Below, in pieces: positions 1 through 9,814 of a stretch of DNA of 51,744 bases. Location of the stretch: assembly GCA_022822785.1 (NCBI GenBank), contig JAJEAL010000098.1, forward strand, positions 1 through 51,744. Direction: 5' to 3'. The notes below the pieces were generated by a model that had not been told where the DNA came from, did not search any database, and was given only the letters and a program-made list of their open reading frames with translations. Position 1 is the stretch's first letter. Each line of letters starts with the position of its first letter. Both the position numbers and the translations under genes were made by a program. Source of the DNA: Candidatus Poribacteria bacterium. GTDB lineage: Bacteria; Poribacteria; WGA-4E; PCPOR2b.

Positions 1-102
1 CGAATTGGGCATTTTATTGAACAGGTCTATAACCACAAAAGACCCCATTCGACGTTAGGATATTTGACACCCGTTGAATTTGAACAAAAATACTTGGATT
101 AA
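1..102 (+). pseudogene. IS3-type transposase, C-terminal end (cut by window edge)
   Basis: Frame 1 is open from the window edge to a TAA at 100-102 and encodes 33 residues. They include the motif YNHKRPHSTLGYLTPVEFE, which closes the DDE integrase core (OrfB) of IS3-family transposases. Only the C-terminus is visible, so it is unclear whether the element is intact upstream. No terminal inverted repeat is obvious between 103 and 166, and hslV follows after 64 nt. The family assignment rests on this motif alone. Confidence 0.75.
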
Positions 103-166
103 AGTCCATGATTTGTGGCCCAAATTAGCGATGGCACTTCATACGTTTAACGCATAAGGAGTCATA

Positions 167-700
167 ATGATTAGATCCACAACAATTCTTACGGTACGCC
201 GTGACGATCAAATCGCCGTTGGCGGCGATGGGCAGGTTACGTTAGGCGATACCGCAATTAAACATGGGGCAAAGAAAATTCGTCGTGCCTATAACGATCA
301 GGTGTTGTTAGGGTTTGCCGGCTCAGCTGCGGATGCGTTAGCATTATTCGAGAATCTTGAGAAAAAGTTGGATCAGTATCGTGGAAACCTGCAAAGGGCT
401 GCCGTCGAATTTGCGAGAGATTGGCGAAGCGATCGGGTACTTCGACGGACTGAGGCGCTGCTAGTCGCTGTGGATGCCGAAAGTGGCTATCTGCTCTCCG
501 GAACCGGTGACGTGCTTGAACCGGATGATGGGGTTTTAAGTATTGGATCTGGCGGCTCTATCGCGCTCTCTGCCGCGAGAGCCCTTTTGAAGCACTCTTC
601 GCTCAATGCCAAAGAAATTGTCAAGGAGGCGTTACAGATAACCAGCGACATTTGCATTTATACCAATAGCAGTATTGAAATCGAAACGCTTGAGGTTTAA
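167..700 (+). CDS. hslV: ATP-dependent protease subunit HslV
   Basis: This is the proteolytic chamber subunit of the HslVU (ClpQY) cytoplasmic protease, 177 residues, close to the usual 175-180. The N-terminus [12 protein letters not shown] shows a short propeptide before the catalytic threonine of the TT pair. The sequence continues into the family's GGDGQVTLG and [14 protein letters not shown] segments. An AAGGAG ribosome site lies 6 nt before the ATG. hslU follows 50 nt downstream on the same strand, so the two form the standard hslVU operon. Identification is secure; nothing looks damaged. Confidence 0.96.
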   Translation: MIRSTTILTVRRDDQIAVGGDGQVTLGDTAIKHGAKKIRRAYNDQVLLGFAGSAADALALFENLEKKLDQYRGNLQRAAVEFARDWRSDRVLRRTEALLVAVDAESGYLLSGTGDVLEPDDGVLSIGSGGSIALSAARALLKHSSLNAKEIVKEALQITSDICIYTNSSIEIETLEV

Positions 701-750
701 TTTTAGGATTATCATCACTCAATAACGGGTGTAAAAAACGGAGGTACACA

Positions 751-2247
751 TTGTCAATGCTCACATCTTCATCAACCCAAAAAACATTAGCGGATGCACT
801 GACCCCCAGACAGATTGTTGAGGAACTCGATAAATATATTATTGGCCAAGCAGAAGCGAAACGTTCAGTCGCCATTGCGCTCCGTAATCGATCCCGTCGC
901 CAAATGCTTGAAGACGATATGCGGGACGAAGTTGCCCCTAAAAATATCATCATGATTGGCACAACGGGGGTGGGAAAAACCGAAATTGCGAGGCGGTTGG
1001 CGCGTTTAGTAGACGCTCCATTTATTAAAGTAGAGGCCTCAAAATATACGGAGGTCGGCTATGTTGGGCGCGATGTAGAGTCGATGATTCGGGATCTGGC
1101 AGACCTTGCCGTCAGTATGGTGAAGTCTGAACAAGCGGAGATAGTCCAGGAAAAAGCACTGGCACTCACGGAGGAACGGCTGTTAGATTTTTTGATACCG
1201 CCGCCCCGGGCAAGGAAGGCTCCTGAGTCTGCTGCAAAGCATGGTGAGATGACCGATGGAGACGAAGAGGTTGAGTCGTCGGAGGGCGCAGATCCGTTGG
1301 CGTTGGCGATGCAGCAGTTTGATACGACTGACCAATCGGAAATCAGCGAACAGGAGCAGGAAAGATATCTGCGGACGCGGGAAAAGTTTCGTCAACGACT
1401 GAGAGATGGAAAGCTGGAAGATAGGCCTATCGAAATCAATGTAAGCAACCGGACGGTCCCTTTTGTCGAAATCTTCTCTCCCAGCGGCATTGAGGAAATG
1501 GATATCAATTTGAAGGATATGTTTGGCAGTATTTTGCCCAAACAGGAGAAGAAACGGCGTGTGCCTATCTCTGAAGCACGTCAGATCCTCGCCCAGGAGG
1601 AGGCAGAGAAGCTCATTGATATGGATCATGTCGTGAGCGAAGCCATCGCCCGTGCAGAAAATTCAGGTATCGTTTTTCTGGATGAAATCGATAAAATCGC
1701 GGGGCGCGAATCGAAGGCGGGTCCCGATGTCTCACGAGAGGGTGTCCAACGCGACATCTTACCCATTATCGAAGGCAGTACGGTGATGACGAAGCACGGC
1801 ATGGTTCGCACCGATCATATCTTATTCATCGCCTCTGGCGCATTTCATGTGTCCAAGCCGTCGGATCTGATTCCAGAGCTGCAAGGTCGTTTCCCAATTC
1901 GCGTCGAACTAAAAAGTTTGAATGAAGCGGACTTCAAACGTATCCTCACCGAACCGAAGAACGCGCTAGAGAAACAGTATATTGCTATGTTGAACACGGA
2001 AGGTATTGACGTAACGATTACGGGGGATGCGATTGACGAAATCGCTGCGTTAGCTTTTCAGGTGAATGAAACGGTAGAAGATATCGGGGCGCGCCGCCTG
2101 CATACTATCATGGAGAAACTCTTTGATGAACTCTCCTTCGATGCTCCAGACCTAGCGGAGAAATCGATTACGATTGATGCGAATTATGTCACCGAACAGC
2201 TATCTGAGATTGTGAAGGACGAGGATATCAGCAAATATATTCTCTGA
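751..2247 (+). CDS. hslU: ATP-dependent protease ATPase subunit HslU
   Basis: This AAA+ unfoldase feeds substrates to HslV. Walker A is GTTGVGKT at residues 70-77 and Walker B is [11 protein letters not shown]. The C-terminal tail EDISKYIL resembles the HslU tail that docks into HslV. At 498 residues it is longer than the 440-460 common in the family; the extra length lies in the charged intermediate (I) domain around residues 140-220. GGAGG at 740-744 sits 6 nt before a TTG at 751 and 12 nt before an ATG at 757, so TTG is the better-spaced start but ATG is possible. It is co-oriented with hslV. Confidence 0.96.
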   Translation: MSMLTSSSTQKTLADALTPRQIVEELDKYIIGQAEAKRSVAIALRNRSRRQMLEDDMRDEVAPKNIIMIGTTGVGKTEIARRLARLVDAPFIKVEASKYTEVGYVGRDVESMIRDLADLAVSMVKSEQAEIVQEKALALTEERLLDFLIPPPRARKAPESAAKHGEMTDGDEEVESSEGADPLALAMQQFDTTDQSEISEQEQERYLRTREKFRQRLRDGKLEDRPIEINVSNRTVPFVEIFSPSGIEEMDINLKDMFGSILPKQEKKRRVPISEARQILAQEEAEKLIDMDHVVSEAIARAENSGIVFLDEIDKIAGRESKAGPDVSREGVQRDILPIIEGSTVMTKHGMVRTDHILFIASGAFHVSKPSDLIPELQGRFPIRVELKSLNEADFKRILTEPKNALEKQYIAMLNTEGIDVTITGDAIDEIAALAFQVNETVEDIGARRLHTIMEKLFDELSFDAPDLAEKSITIDANYVTEQLSEIVKDEDISKYIL

Positions 2248-2280
2248 TACTGTTTGGCAGCCACGCAGCAACGAACTAAT

Positions 2281-3210
2281 TCATCGGCTATCCGTAGCAG
2301 GAAACATCTCCAAGAATTGATACGTTTCCTCTAGCGTTGGCAAGCCGCTGCGTCCGCCAAGTTGACGACAGTTAATCGAAGCAACAGCCGAAGCGAACCG
2401 GACGATTTCCGTAACGCTCCAATCCTGCAGAGCGCCATAGATGAACCCGCCGTGAAACGCATCCCCTGCGCCGGTGGTATCTACGACATCAACGGGAAAG
2501 GCTGGAAATGTGAATAGGCCTGCTTCCCACTGTGCAACGCAGCCGCGCTCACCAAGTGTCACGGCAGCGATGCGTGGGTTGAATTCGTAAAGTCGCTGCA
2601 CAACTGCTTTGGGTGGAGCATCGGGCATCCATTCCTGTGCAAAGGTTTTCGATACGATAGGAATATCTACCCACGGCAGCAGCGATTCTGTGAGCTCTTC
2701 CTTGTAGTGGGTGCCGTCCAACACCACGGTCACCCCTGCCGCTTTCGCCCATTTTGCCGCTTGGATCGAAGTTTCATTGGCATCGTCTAGGTGCAAAACC
2801 GTGGCGGAGACAATCTCTTGACGATCTAGATCTGATGGTGTTAAGGGGGTGTTGGTCTCCCGGCGTGAGGTAAAGCAGCGTTCACCGGTGGCCTGGTCAA
2901 CGAGAACCAAAACAGCGCGGGAGAAGACGTCCGGTTCAACCATCAATCGACTGACATCCACGCCTTCCTTCCGAAATTCTTCGCGGATGAACTCGCCTTC
3001 AGGGTCATCACCGACCCGTCCGATAAAACGGGTGGACACCCCTAACCGGGCGAGGGTAACGAGGGCAGTTGCAACGGGACCGCCGGCTTGGCGAAGATAC
3101 TGAGAGGCACGCCACGATTGCCCAAACGTTGGCAGTTGGGGAACCACAAAGAGCATATCGGCTGTACACGCGCCAATGCCAATGACATCTGGAGGGTTGT
3201 CTTGATTCAT
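2281..3210 (-). CDS. PfkB-family (ribokinase-like) sugar kinase
   Basis: A 309-residue kinase of the ribokinase/PfkB fold that phosphorylates a sugar or sugar acid with ATP. The C-terminal signature DTTGAGDAFHGGF carries the anion hole and catalytic Asp. The N-terminal GG motif (QAGGPVATALVTLARLG) is also present. The ATG is preceded by AAGGAG at good spacing. It lies last in a minus-strand run after a hydroxyacid dehydrogenase, a DapA-family enzyme and an amidohydrolase, separated from the latter by 127 nt. This fits a 2-keto-3-deoxy-sugar-acid or similar kinase, but the substrate cannot be read from the sequence. It converges on hslU, 33 nt away. Confidence 0.88.
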   Translation of the reverse strand: MNQDNPPDVIGIGACTADMLFVVPQLPTFGQSWRASQYLRQAGGPVATALVTLARLGVSTRFIGRVGDDPEGEFIREEFRKEGVDVSRLMVEPDVFSRAVLVLVDQATGERCFTSRRETNTPLTPSDLDRQEIVSATVLHLDDANETSIQAAKWAKAAGVTVVLDGTHYKEELTESLLPWVDIPIVSKTFAQEWMPDAPPKAVVQRLYEFNPRIAAVTLGERGCVAQWEAGLFTFPAFPVDVVDTTGAGDAFHGGFIYGALQDWSVTEIVRFASAVASINCRQLGGRSGLPTLEETYQFLEMFPATDSR

Positions 3211-3337
3211 GGGAGGCTCCTTATTATCGAGTTTGGAGCAACAGCGCTATAACCGAATTCTCACGAGGCTGGCAGATACTTGTGTGCAGATTTGAGTCGC
3301 TACGGAGCTCCTTTTCTAATTAAGGTAGCAACTTGCG

Positions 3338-4180
3338 TTATCTTAACTCCCAAATCTCCGCTGCTGTCTCACCTAAAATGCGGTCGCGCTGCGTAGCTGT
3401 TAGGAAGGGCAGCCCTTCCCGGATAAGGCGTAGCTCCTGATCCAGTGTGGGCCAATTGTGCTTTAGACGATGATGACCTGGATAGCCCGTGCCCCAGACC
3501 GTTCGTTCCGCCCCAAAGGCCCCTAATAGGTTCTCAATGAACGGATGCACGTCTGCGTAAGGAAAGTCTTGGCTAGATCGACCGGCGACATCGGACAACT
3601 TCAGATGTATATTGTCGTACCGGGCAAGGTCAATAATCGGTTGAAATTCTGCTGGGGGCGCATCGAGTTGAGGATAGCCCATGTGGTCAAGGATTAGTTT
3701 TAGGGATGGATAGCGATCTGCAATGGCTGCTACCTGATCCGCAAATGCTGCCCGCAGGTGAAATTGGATTACCGCATCCAGTGAAGCAATCTCTTCCCAC
3801 ATCGGTTCGTTCTGACGGGTCAGCAGAATCTTTTCGTCGAGATAATACATTGGGTGGAAGCGGAACCCAACCAACCCCCGTTCCTTTATCCAGTAGCGCA
3901 CCTGTTCCGCATTGTTTGGGTCCTGCGGGTCGATCAGTCCGTGTCCGATGAAGCGGTCTGGAAAACGTTCGACTGAATCAGCGATGTAGCCGTTGTCCCA
4001 AGTAGACCAACTAGTCTGTACCAATACGGTCCACTCCACTCCGTGCGCGTCCATTTCTGCCAACAACTCGTCGGCGGTGCCGGGCTCATCCGGATAGGAG
4101 TTCCAGTTCGGTGAAGTTGGACCGATAGGGTATTTGGGTGGATCAATCTCCCACACGTGGACATGGGTATCAACAATCAT
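3338..4180 (-). CDS. Amidohydrolase family 2 protein, fuconolactonase-like
   Basis: A TIM-barrel hydrolase of the Amidohydro_2 (PF04909) type, 280 residues from the ATG at 4180. I chose this ATG over a GTG at 4207 because GGAAGGGAG lies 8 nt upstream and the family normally starts directly at MIVDTHVHVW. The DTHVHVWE metal-type motif and LILDHMG are present. The late strand motif, usually GSDYP, reads WGTGYPGHH here, so the usual metal-ligand Asp is missing. Related sugar-lactone hydrolases share this architecture. It lies 40 nt after the DapA-family gene and is probably co-transcribed, suggesting a lactone-opening step. The substrate is unknown. Confidence 0.82.
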   Translation of the reverse strand: MIVDTHVHVWEIDPPKYPIGPTSPNWNSYPDEPGTADELLAEMDAHGVEWTVLVQTSWSTWDNGYIADSVERFPDRFIGHGLIDPQDPNNAEQVRYWIKERGLVGFRFHPMYYLDEKILLTRQNEPMWEEIASLDAVIQFHLRAAFADQVAAIADRYPSLKLILDHMGYPQLDAPPAEFQPIIDLARYDNIHLKLSDVAGRSSQDFPYADVHPFIENLLGAFGAERTVWGTGYPGHHRLKHNWPTLDQELRLIREGLPFLTATQRDRILGETAAEIWELR

Positions 4181-4220
4181 TAAAAAACTCCCTTCCGTCG
4201 GGAACACAGATCTGCGTCCC

Positions 4221-5141
4221 TTAACTTACGCGTAGTGCAGTTTCTTCCGTCATTAAGGTGTCCATCATGGCATGAACGCGTGGCAGGTCGTGCGGTCCCA
4301 CATCCTCAGCAAAAGGGATAACTGGGCCACCGGACAATCCGGCATAATCCATGGCTGCATGTAACGCCGAACCGCTGTACCGCGCGCCGTTCTCACCCCG
4401 AAAATCCTCAAACGGCACCATTAGTGTACGGAGACGTTCCGCCTCTGGTCTATCGCCGTCTGTGAACTTGTCGTGCAGTGTCAGGCTCATTCGTGGTACA
4501 AAATTCGCCATCCCCGAACTGAAACCGACTGCGCCGTGTGCCATGTAATCAATACAGGGGTCTTCCGCCATGCCACAGACCATCGCTGCCCGATCGCCTG
4601 CCTTTTTTACAATTCGATCAAAGGCGTCTAAGTCCTCCACGGCATACTTTAGGCCAACTACCTCGTCTAGGGTGCAGAGGTTAATCACGTCGTCGGTTGG
4701 CATAATGTCCAACCGTCGCTGGTAGAGGACTGTGGGCAACTGTACAGCTTTTGTGATCTCCCGTAGCCCGTTATACACCCCATTCGCAGAGGCGGGACCC
4801 ACCACCGGCATAATCATCACGCCGGCGACGCCAAGCGATCGGGCGATGTGTCCCATTTCTATGGCTCTCCCAAATCCGGGCCCGATACCCGGCACAATAT
4901 ACGCCGCGTCTCCGGCTGCATCGAGGAACGTGCCCACTACTGCTTCGTACTCTTCCAGAGTCGCATCGTAGACCATGCCGGTGCCGCACTCCGGCATGAT
5001 GAAGTCCACACCGTGCTGGATGAGGTAATGGACGTTTTGCCGCACACCTTCCAAATCCACCTGACGGTCTTCCCGCCGTGGCGTAATCGCAACCACCAAG
5101 ACGTTACGACACGCCTCTCTATCCACGCCCTGCTTGCCCAT
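4221..5141 (-). CDS. Dihydrodipicolinate synthase/N-acetylneuraminate lyase family protein
   Basis: A class I aldolase-fold enzyme of about 306 residues. The Schiff-base lysine is in VVGLKYAVEDLDAF and the catalytic tyrosine region in TVLYQRR. The start is taken as the ATG at 5141 (MGKQGVDRE) because GAAGGAG lies about 6 nt upstream. The stop codon of the dehydrogenase gene ends one base before it, so translation is probably coupled. Neighbouring dehydrogenase, amidohydrolase and PfkB kinase genes suggest sugar-acid catabolism, in which this would cleave or dehydrate a 2-keto-3-deoxy acid, rather than lysine biosynthesis. That role is inference. Confidence 0.87.
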   Translation of the reverse strand: MGKQGVDREACRNVLVVAITPRREDRQVDLEGVRQNVHYLIQHGVDFIMPECGTGMVYDATLEEYEAVVGTFLDAAGDAAYIVPGIGPGFGRAIEMGHIARSLGVAGVMIMPVVGPASANGVYNGLREITKAVQLPTVLYQRRLDIMPTDDVINLCTLDEVVGLKYAVEDLDAFDRIVKKAGDRAAMVCGMAEDPCIDYMAHGAVGFSSGMANFVPRMSLTLHDKFTDGDRPEAERLRTLMVPFEDFRGENGARYSGSALHAAMDYAGLSGGPVIPFAEDVGPHDLPRVHAMMDTLMTEETALRVS

Positions 5142-5142
5142 A

Positions 5143-6183
5143 CTATGCTCCTTCCCGATATCTTGCCAACTTCTCCTGAAACGATTTCTTTTCAAGAACT
5201 TCGCGATTCACCACATTATCTGGAACCTCGCCTCGTGATACCTGAATCGCCTTCTGACAGTTCAACCTACCGATATCTCGGTAGCACTCCTCCGTCAAAG
5301 CGATGGCGTGCGGGGATACAATTACGTTATCTAATTTTAACAACGGTTCATTGGGGTCAACTGGTTCCTCTTCAAAGACATCAATCCCCGCAGCTCGGAT
5401 GCGCTTTTCCTGCAAGACCTGTGTCAGGACGCGTTGATCGACGATGGGACCACGGGCGGTGTTGATAAAAAACGCTGTAGGCTTCATGAGCTCAAACTCT
5501 TTTTCGCCGATTAACCCGCGCGTCTCATCGGTCAATGGGCAGGTGACACAGACGTAATCAGATTCCCGCATCACAGTGGGCAGATCAACGACCTCCACGT
5601 TCAGGGATTGGGCGACCTCTGGTGCAACATACGGGTCAAATGTGAGGAATCGCATACCGAACGGCTGTAGCAGGCGGAACACTTCAGTGCCAATGTTTCC
5701 AAGCCCGACCGACCCGAGTGTGCGCCCGATGAGATCAACGCCGGTTTCCAACCCTTCTCGCCAAGTCCCGGCGCGGGTAGCCCGGTCATAGGAGAAAAAG
5801 TTCTTCGAGAGCGCGAACATCAGCCCAATAATACCTTCCGCCACAGGACGGCGCACACCGCTCGGTGCGATGGCAATCATCACATCTGCTTCGGTCGCTG
5901 CTTGGAGGTCAACGTTGTCGTAGCCGACCCCGTGCCTTGCTATCAGCGTTAATCGATCCGCTCCCTCAAACGTCTCACGGGGATACTTTCCTCCGAGGGC
6001 GATAAAGGCGTCCAATCCGCCTATCTCATCCGGCGGCACATAGGGACGCTCGGTAGCAATAAATGTGTATTCGATGTGTGACTCTTTGTCCAAGAGATCC
6101 AACCCAACATCCTTGAACCGAACTTTGCCGTCCTCTCCAAGGAAACCAGGGGTCAAACCGACACGGAATTTTTCCTGCGCCAT
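5143..6183 (-). CDS. D-isomer specific 2-hydroxyacid dehydrogenase family protein (SerA-like)
   Basis: A 346-residue NAD-dependent dehydrogenase. The Rossmann motif is GLGNIGTEVFRLLQPFG. The active-site Arg sits in TARGPIVD, the Glu in FEEEPVDPNEP and the His in SPHAIALTEE. The ATG at 6183 (MAQEKFRV) is preferred to an upstream TTG at 6207 because it has a purine-rich site before it and matches the usual start. It is first in a minus-strand operon with the DapA-family gene (1-nt gap), amidohydrolase and PfkB kinase. The lack of a long C-terminal ACT region argues against a full biosynthetic SerA. The substrate is unknown. Confidence 0.88.
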   Translation of the reverse strand: MAQEKFRVGLTPGFLGEDGKVRFKDVGLDLLDKESHIEYTFIATERPYVPPDEIGGLDAFIALGGKYPRETFEGADRLTLIARHGVGYDNVDLQAATEADVMIAIAPSGVRRPVAEGIIGLMFALSKNFFSYDRATRAGTWREGLETGVDLIGRTLGSVGLGNIGTEVFRLLQPFGMRFLTFDPYVAPEVAQSLNVEVVDLPTVMRESDYVCVTCPLTDETRGLIGEKEFELMKPTAFFINTARGPIVDQRVLTQVLQEKRIRAAGIDVFEEEPVDPNEPLLKLDNVIVSPHAIALTEECYRDIGRLNCQKAIQVSRGEVPDNVVNREVLEKKSFQEKLARYREGA

Positions 6184-6542
6184 AAACTTCTCTCTTTCTA
6201 TTGTCAAGTTATCTAGTTAGGCCTTACGCAGTTGAACGCTCAAAGCCTCGTAGTTGATTGAGGCAATCTGGCATAAGTAGCGCAAGCTGGGTGATGTCCG
6301 GTGCGTTTGGAAACCGCACCGAATCCAGTCGAGTAGCTGCGATAACCAATTCCACCCCCTAGGTGCGTGGGGTGAAACGGCGCAGTTGGAAACAGCGCCT
6401 ACCAATTTGTGGTTGGAAACCGCACCTACCGGGGATGGGTAAAAATATAGAATTAGCGATTGATTTTCTGAAACCTCATACAGATTGTGGTACAAAGAGA
6501 TACGACAAAAGAATCCGTGAAGCGTGGGGAAGTATCAAGACT
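6184..6542. repeat. Intergenic repeat cluster of palindromic elements
   Basis: No gene is supported here. It holds palindromic repeats seen elsewhere in the window. GCGCAGTTGGAAACAGCGCC at 6380-6399 (core extending to 6405) recurs at 34404-34429 and 34445-34470. A 59-nt element at 6421-6479 recurs at 33204-33262 in the same orientation with a few differences. A GTCCGGTGCG...CCGCACC hairpin at 6296-6320 resembles one at 33186-33210. The region lies between the convergent-side end of crcB and the start of the dehydrogenase operon. Confidence 0.8.
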
Positions 6543-6926
6543 TCATTTCCACAGTCCGTAGGCGATTATATGACCTAGCCAAGCGGCACCCAAGCCGAGC
6601 ACTACATGCACAACGACGTTGGCAAAGGCAGCAGCACTATTGCCGGCTTGCCATAGGTTCATTGTCTCATTGCCAAATGTCGAGAACGTTGTAAACCCAC
6701 CTAACAGACCCACAAAAACGAATAAGCGAGCATCGGGGCTCAAGAATCCGCGCGTTTCTACCCATTGGGAAAGGAATCCGATGAGCAAGCAACCGGTTAG
6801 GTTGACTGCCAATGTCCCGTAGGGAAATCCGGTGCCTCTCAGTAGATGTTGAACATACCCACTTAAAAGGTATCTGCTGATTGACCCAAGGAAACCTCCC
6901 AATCCGACCCAGAGTATTTTCCCCAC
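6543..6926 (-). CDS. crcB: Fluoride ion channel CrcB/Fluc
   Basis: A 127-residue, four-helix membrane protein of the Fluc/CrcB family, which exports fluoride as a dual-topology dimer. The diagnostic GGFTTFSTFGNE motif and the early GGFLGSISRY segment are both present, and the length is typical. An AAAAGGGAG-like site precedes the ATG. It lies 45 nt after the enolase stop on the same strand. Enolase is a classic fluoride target, so co-expression makes sense. I found no fluoride riboswitch upstream of crcB, eno or map. Confidence 0.94.
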   Translation of the reverse strand: MGKILWVGLGGFLGSISRYLLSGYVQHLLRGTGFPYGTLAVNLTGCLLIGFLSQWVETRGFLSPDARLFVFVGLLGGFTTFSTFGNETMNLWQAGNSAAAFANVVVHVVLGLGAAWLGHIIAYGLWK

Positions 6927-6971
6927 GCTAATGAACTCCCTTTTCCTGCTGCCAATTGGAACCTACTGTAT

Positions 6972-8291
<1,320 letters not shown>

Positions 8292-9080
8292 TTATTTACC
8301 CCATAGCTTACTGTTATCGGTCAGAATCTCCGGTCCGTCAGAAAGGATAACAACGGTATGCTCGAAAAGCGCAGATAGGCTGCCATCTGTAGTGACGGCA
8401 GTCCAGCCATCGTCGAGCACACGCATTTCGGAGTTGCCCACGTTGACCATCGCCTCAATGGCAAGTGTCATACCAGGCATCAGCCGTACACCTCTGCCCG
8501 CATCTCCGTAGGTAGGAACTTGCGGCTCTTCGTGCAGCTGCCGACCAATGCCGTGACCGGAGAAATCCCGCACCACAGCGAATCCGTGTGACTCAGCACC
8601 GTCTTGGAGCGCAAAGCAGACATCACCCAATCGGTTGCCGGGCTTCGCAGCCTCAATGGCACTATAGAGGGATGCTCTTGTGGCATCAAGCAGTTTTTGG
8701 GCGTCCGGTGCAATTTCACCAACGGGAAAGGTGAAGGCGTTATCGCCGTGATAGCCGTCCAGAAAGATGGCGGTGTCGATCCCAACGATGTCGCCATCGT
8801 CAAGTAGGACCTCCTTGCTTGGAATACCGTGAACAATCTGGTCGTTCAGTGACACGCAGATTGTGGCTGGATAGGGGTCGTGTCCGGGAAATTGATAGCC
8901 GAGGAACGATGAGATTCCACCCAACTCTTTGATGGTTTGACGTGAGATCTGATCTAATTCGTAGGTCGAAATCCCAGGTTGAATTGCCTCTCCGATTCGC
9001 TGCAATATAATTGAGGCAGCTTTACCGCTTCGCCGCATCGCTTCGATTTCGGATCGGGATTTGATTTTAACGTTTGCCAT
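8292..9080 (-). CDS. map: Type I methionine aminopeptidase
   Basis: This enzyme removes the initiator methionine from new proteins. From the ATG at 9080 (MANVKIKSRSEIEAMRRSG) it is 262 residues, the usual size. Metal ligands are visible in GIDTAIFLDGYHGD, SGHGIG, LAIEAMV and LFEHTVV. The ATG has no Shine-Dalgarno sequence. If the upstream group II intron is removed, the spliced mqnB frame stops at 9067, so its last 14 nt overlap the map start. Translation of map would then be coupled to mqnB. A longer frame back to 9161 runs through intron domains V/VI and is not credible as coding. Confidence 0.94.
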   Translation of the reverse strand: MANVKIKSRSEIEAMRRSGKAASIILQRIGEAIQPGISTYELDQISRQTIKELGGISSFLGYQFPGHDPYPATICVSLNDQIVHGIPSKEVLLDDGDIVGIDTAIFLDGYHGDNAFTFPVGEIAPDAQKLLDATRASLYSAIEAAKPGNRLGDVCFALQDGAESHGFAVVRDFSGHGIGRQLHEEPQVPTYGDAGRGVRLMPGMTLAIEAMVNVGNSEMRVLDDGWTAVTTDGSLSALFEHTVVILSDGPEILTDNSKLWGK

Positions 9081-9104
9081 GGTTTGTAATGCGTAACCCG
9101 TCCT
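9067..9104 (-). other. mqnB: Predicted 3' exon of mqnB, overlapping the start of map
   Basis: Joining the mqnB exon ending at 11165 to position 9104 adds the residues KDGLRITNHGKR and then TAA at 9069-9067. The join uses an intron end after ...CTACCATTT, which puts the likely branch-point A at position -7. The base before the first exon-binding site is T, so the delta pairing rule predicts A as the first 3' exon base, and that is what is found. The exact junction is inferred; the terminal TT is atypical because group II introns usually end in AY. Confidence 0.6.
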
Positions 9105-9139
9105 AAATGGTAGGACAATTGCTTGTCGTTCCCCCTTCC

Positions 9140-9173
9140 AAACCGAGCGTGCGACTTTCACCGCACTCGGCTT
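9140..9173 (-). ncRNA. Group II intron domain V
   Basis: The 34-nt hairpin starts AAGCCGAGTGCGG, has the GAAA tetraloop and closes with CGCACGCTCGGTTT. The lower helix includes the catalytic AGC opposite GGTTT. The upper helix is TGCGGT/GTCGCA with wobble pairs, and the two-base CG bulge sits where expected. This is the most conserved part of all group II introns and the strongest single piece of evidence for the element. A domain VI-like stem GACAA/TTGTC follows at once. Confidence 0.9.
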
Positions 9174-9220
9174 TCCGAATCAATAATGATAACAAGTTAA
9201 ACCTTCCTAATTAACTATCG

Positions 9221-9226
9221 TATAAT
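9221..9226 (+). promoter_or_regulatory. Possible -10 box for the 9249-9665 gene
   Basis: TATAAT sits 23 nt before the ribosome-bound start at 9249 and just before a GGGGAGGG ribosome site. The -35 candidate TTAAAC (9197-9202) is weak, with an 18-nt spacer. It would drive transcription against the direction of the surrounding intron. Confidence 0.45.
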
Positions 9227-9248
9227 ACAATTGAGGGGAGGGTTCGAC

Positions 9249-9665
9249 ATGGAGATTTTAGTTATACTTGGTATTATCGGAGGTGTCTGGTTTTACTTCT
9301 CTGTTTTGAGACACTCTGATGTTCGAGTTGATTCTACTGAGGTTGCAAAGACCTTTCAGCGTGTTTATAATCTTAATAGTAGTAGTGGTGAGGTTTATGA
9401 TAAGTTAGACCGTTACAGGAGAGTGATGTCGGTAGTCTTTCTCGCTGAAGGACTTCCAACCGTCGTAGGTGACAATGCTGCCACGATTGCGGAGTCAACT
9501 TTGGTGCAAGCAATGGAGAACGCTCCGCCACCTCTTATGTTTCGATCTATCGTCTACTATTCTAACCTGCTTATTCTCACTACCCGATATAATCGTGAGT
9601 TGAAGGTTCGTGAGTTAAAGGTTATTGCTGAGACAGTAGTTGCAGAGATTGATCCTGATATTTAG
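9249..9665 (+). CDS. Small membrane-anchored protein of unknown function, intron passenger
   Basis: I do not recognise this 138-residue protein. Residues 2-19 form one hydrophobic segment (EILVILGIIGGVWFYFSV), so it is probably an N-terminally anchored membrane protein with a mostly helical soluble domain. The ATG at 9249 follows GGGGAGGG at good spacing; a TTG at 9231 lies inside that ribosome site and is unlikely. Codon choice (GTT, GAT, TCT) is more AT-rich than in map or eno. It lies within predicted domain IV of the intron but on the opposite strand, so it reads as cargo. It has its own -10-like box. Real coding is likely but unproven. Confidence 0.6.
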   Translation: MEILVILGIIGGVWFYFSVLRHSDVRVDSTEVAKTFQRVYNLNSSSGEVYDKLDRYRRVMSVVFLAEGLPTVVGDNAATIAESTLVQAMENAPPPLMFRSIVYYSNLLILTTRYNRELKVRELKVIAETVVAEIDPDI

Positions 9666-9814
9666 ATTATTCGTGACAGGTAGAGTTTGGCGAGGTATAA
9701 TGATCCGAGTAGAACCCGGGGATAGATAGGATCATACATAGGCAAGTGAACCCCTCCCGAAAGAGAGGAGGTTGCTCACCTATAAGCCTGTCCATCACTT
9801 TAATTGTACCAGCC

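Noticed and set aside
621-962. Minus-strand frame over hslV-hslU
   Set aside because: It is a shadow of two certain genes, and its translation has no domain.
8292-9161. Extension of map upstream to 9161
   Set aside because: The extra 27 residues are translated from group II intron domains V and VI, and the family start is at 9080.
9105-9240. Fluoride riboswitch upstream of map-eno-crcB
   Set aside because: The structured sequence here matches group II domain V/VI, and no fluoride-motif pattern was seen near eno or crcB.
9750-9790. Terminator at the GTGAACCCCTCC/GAGGAGGTTGCTCAC hairpin
   Set aside because: The stem is imperfect and no T run follows on either strand; it is more likely part of intron domain IV.
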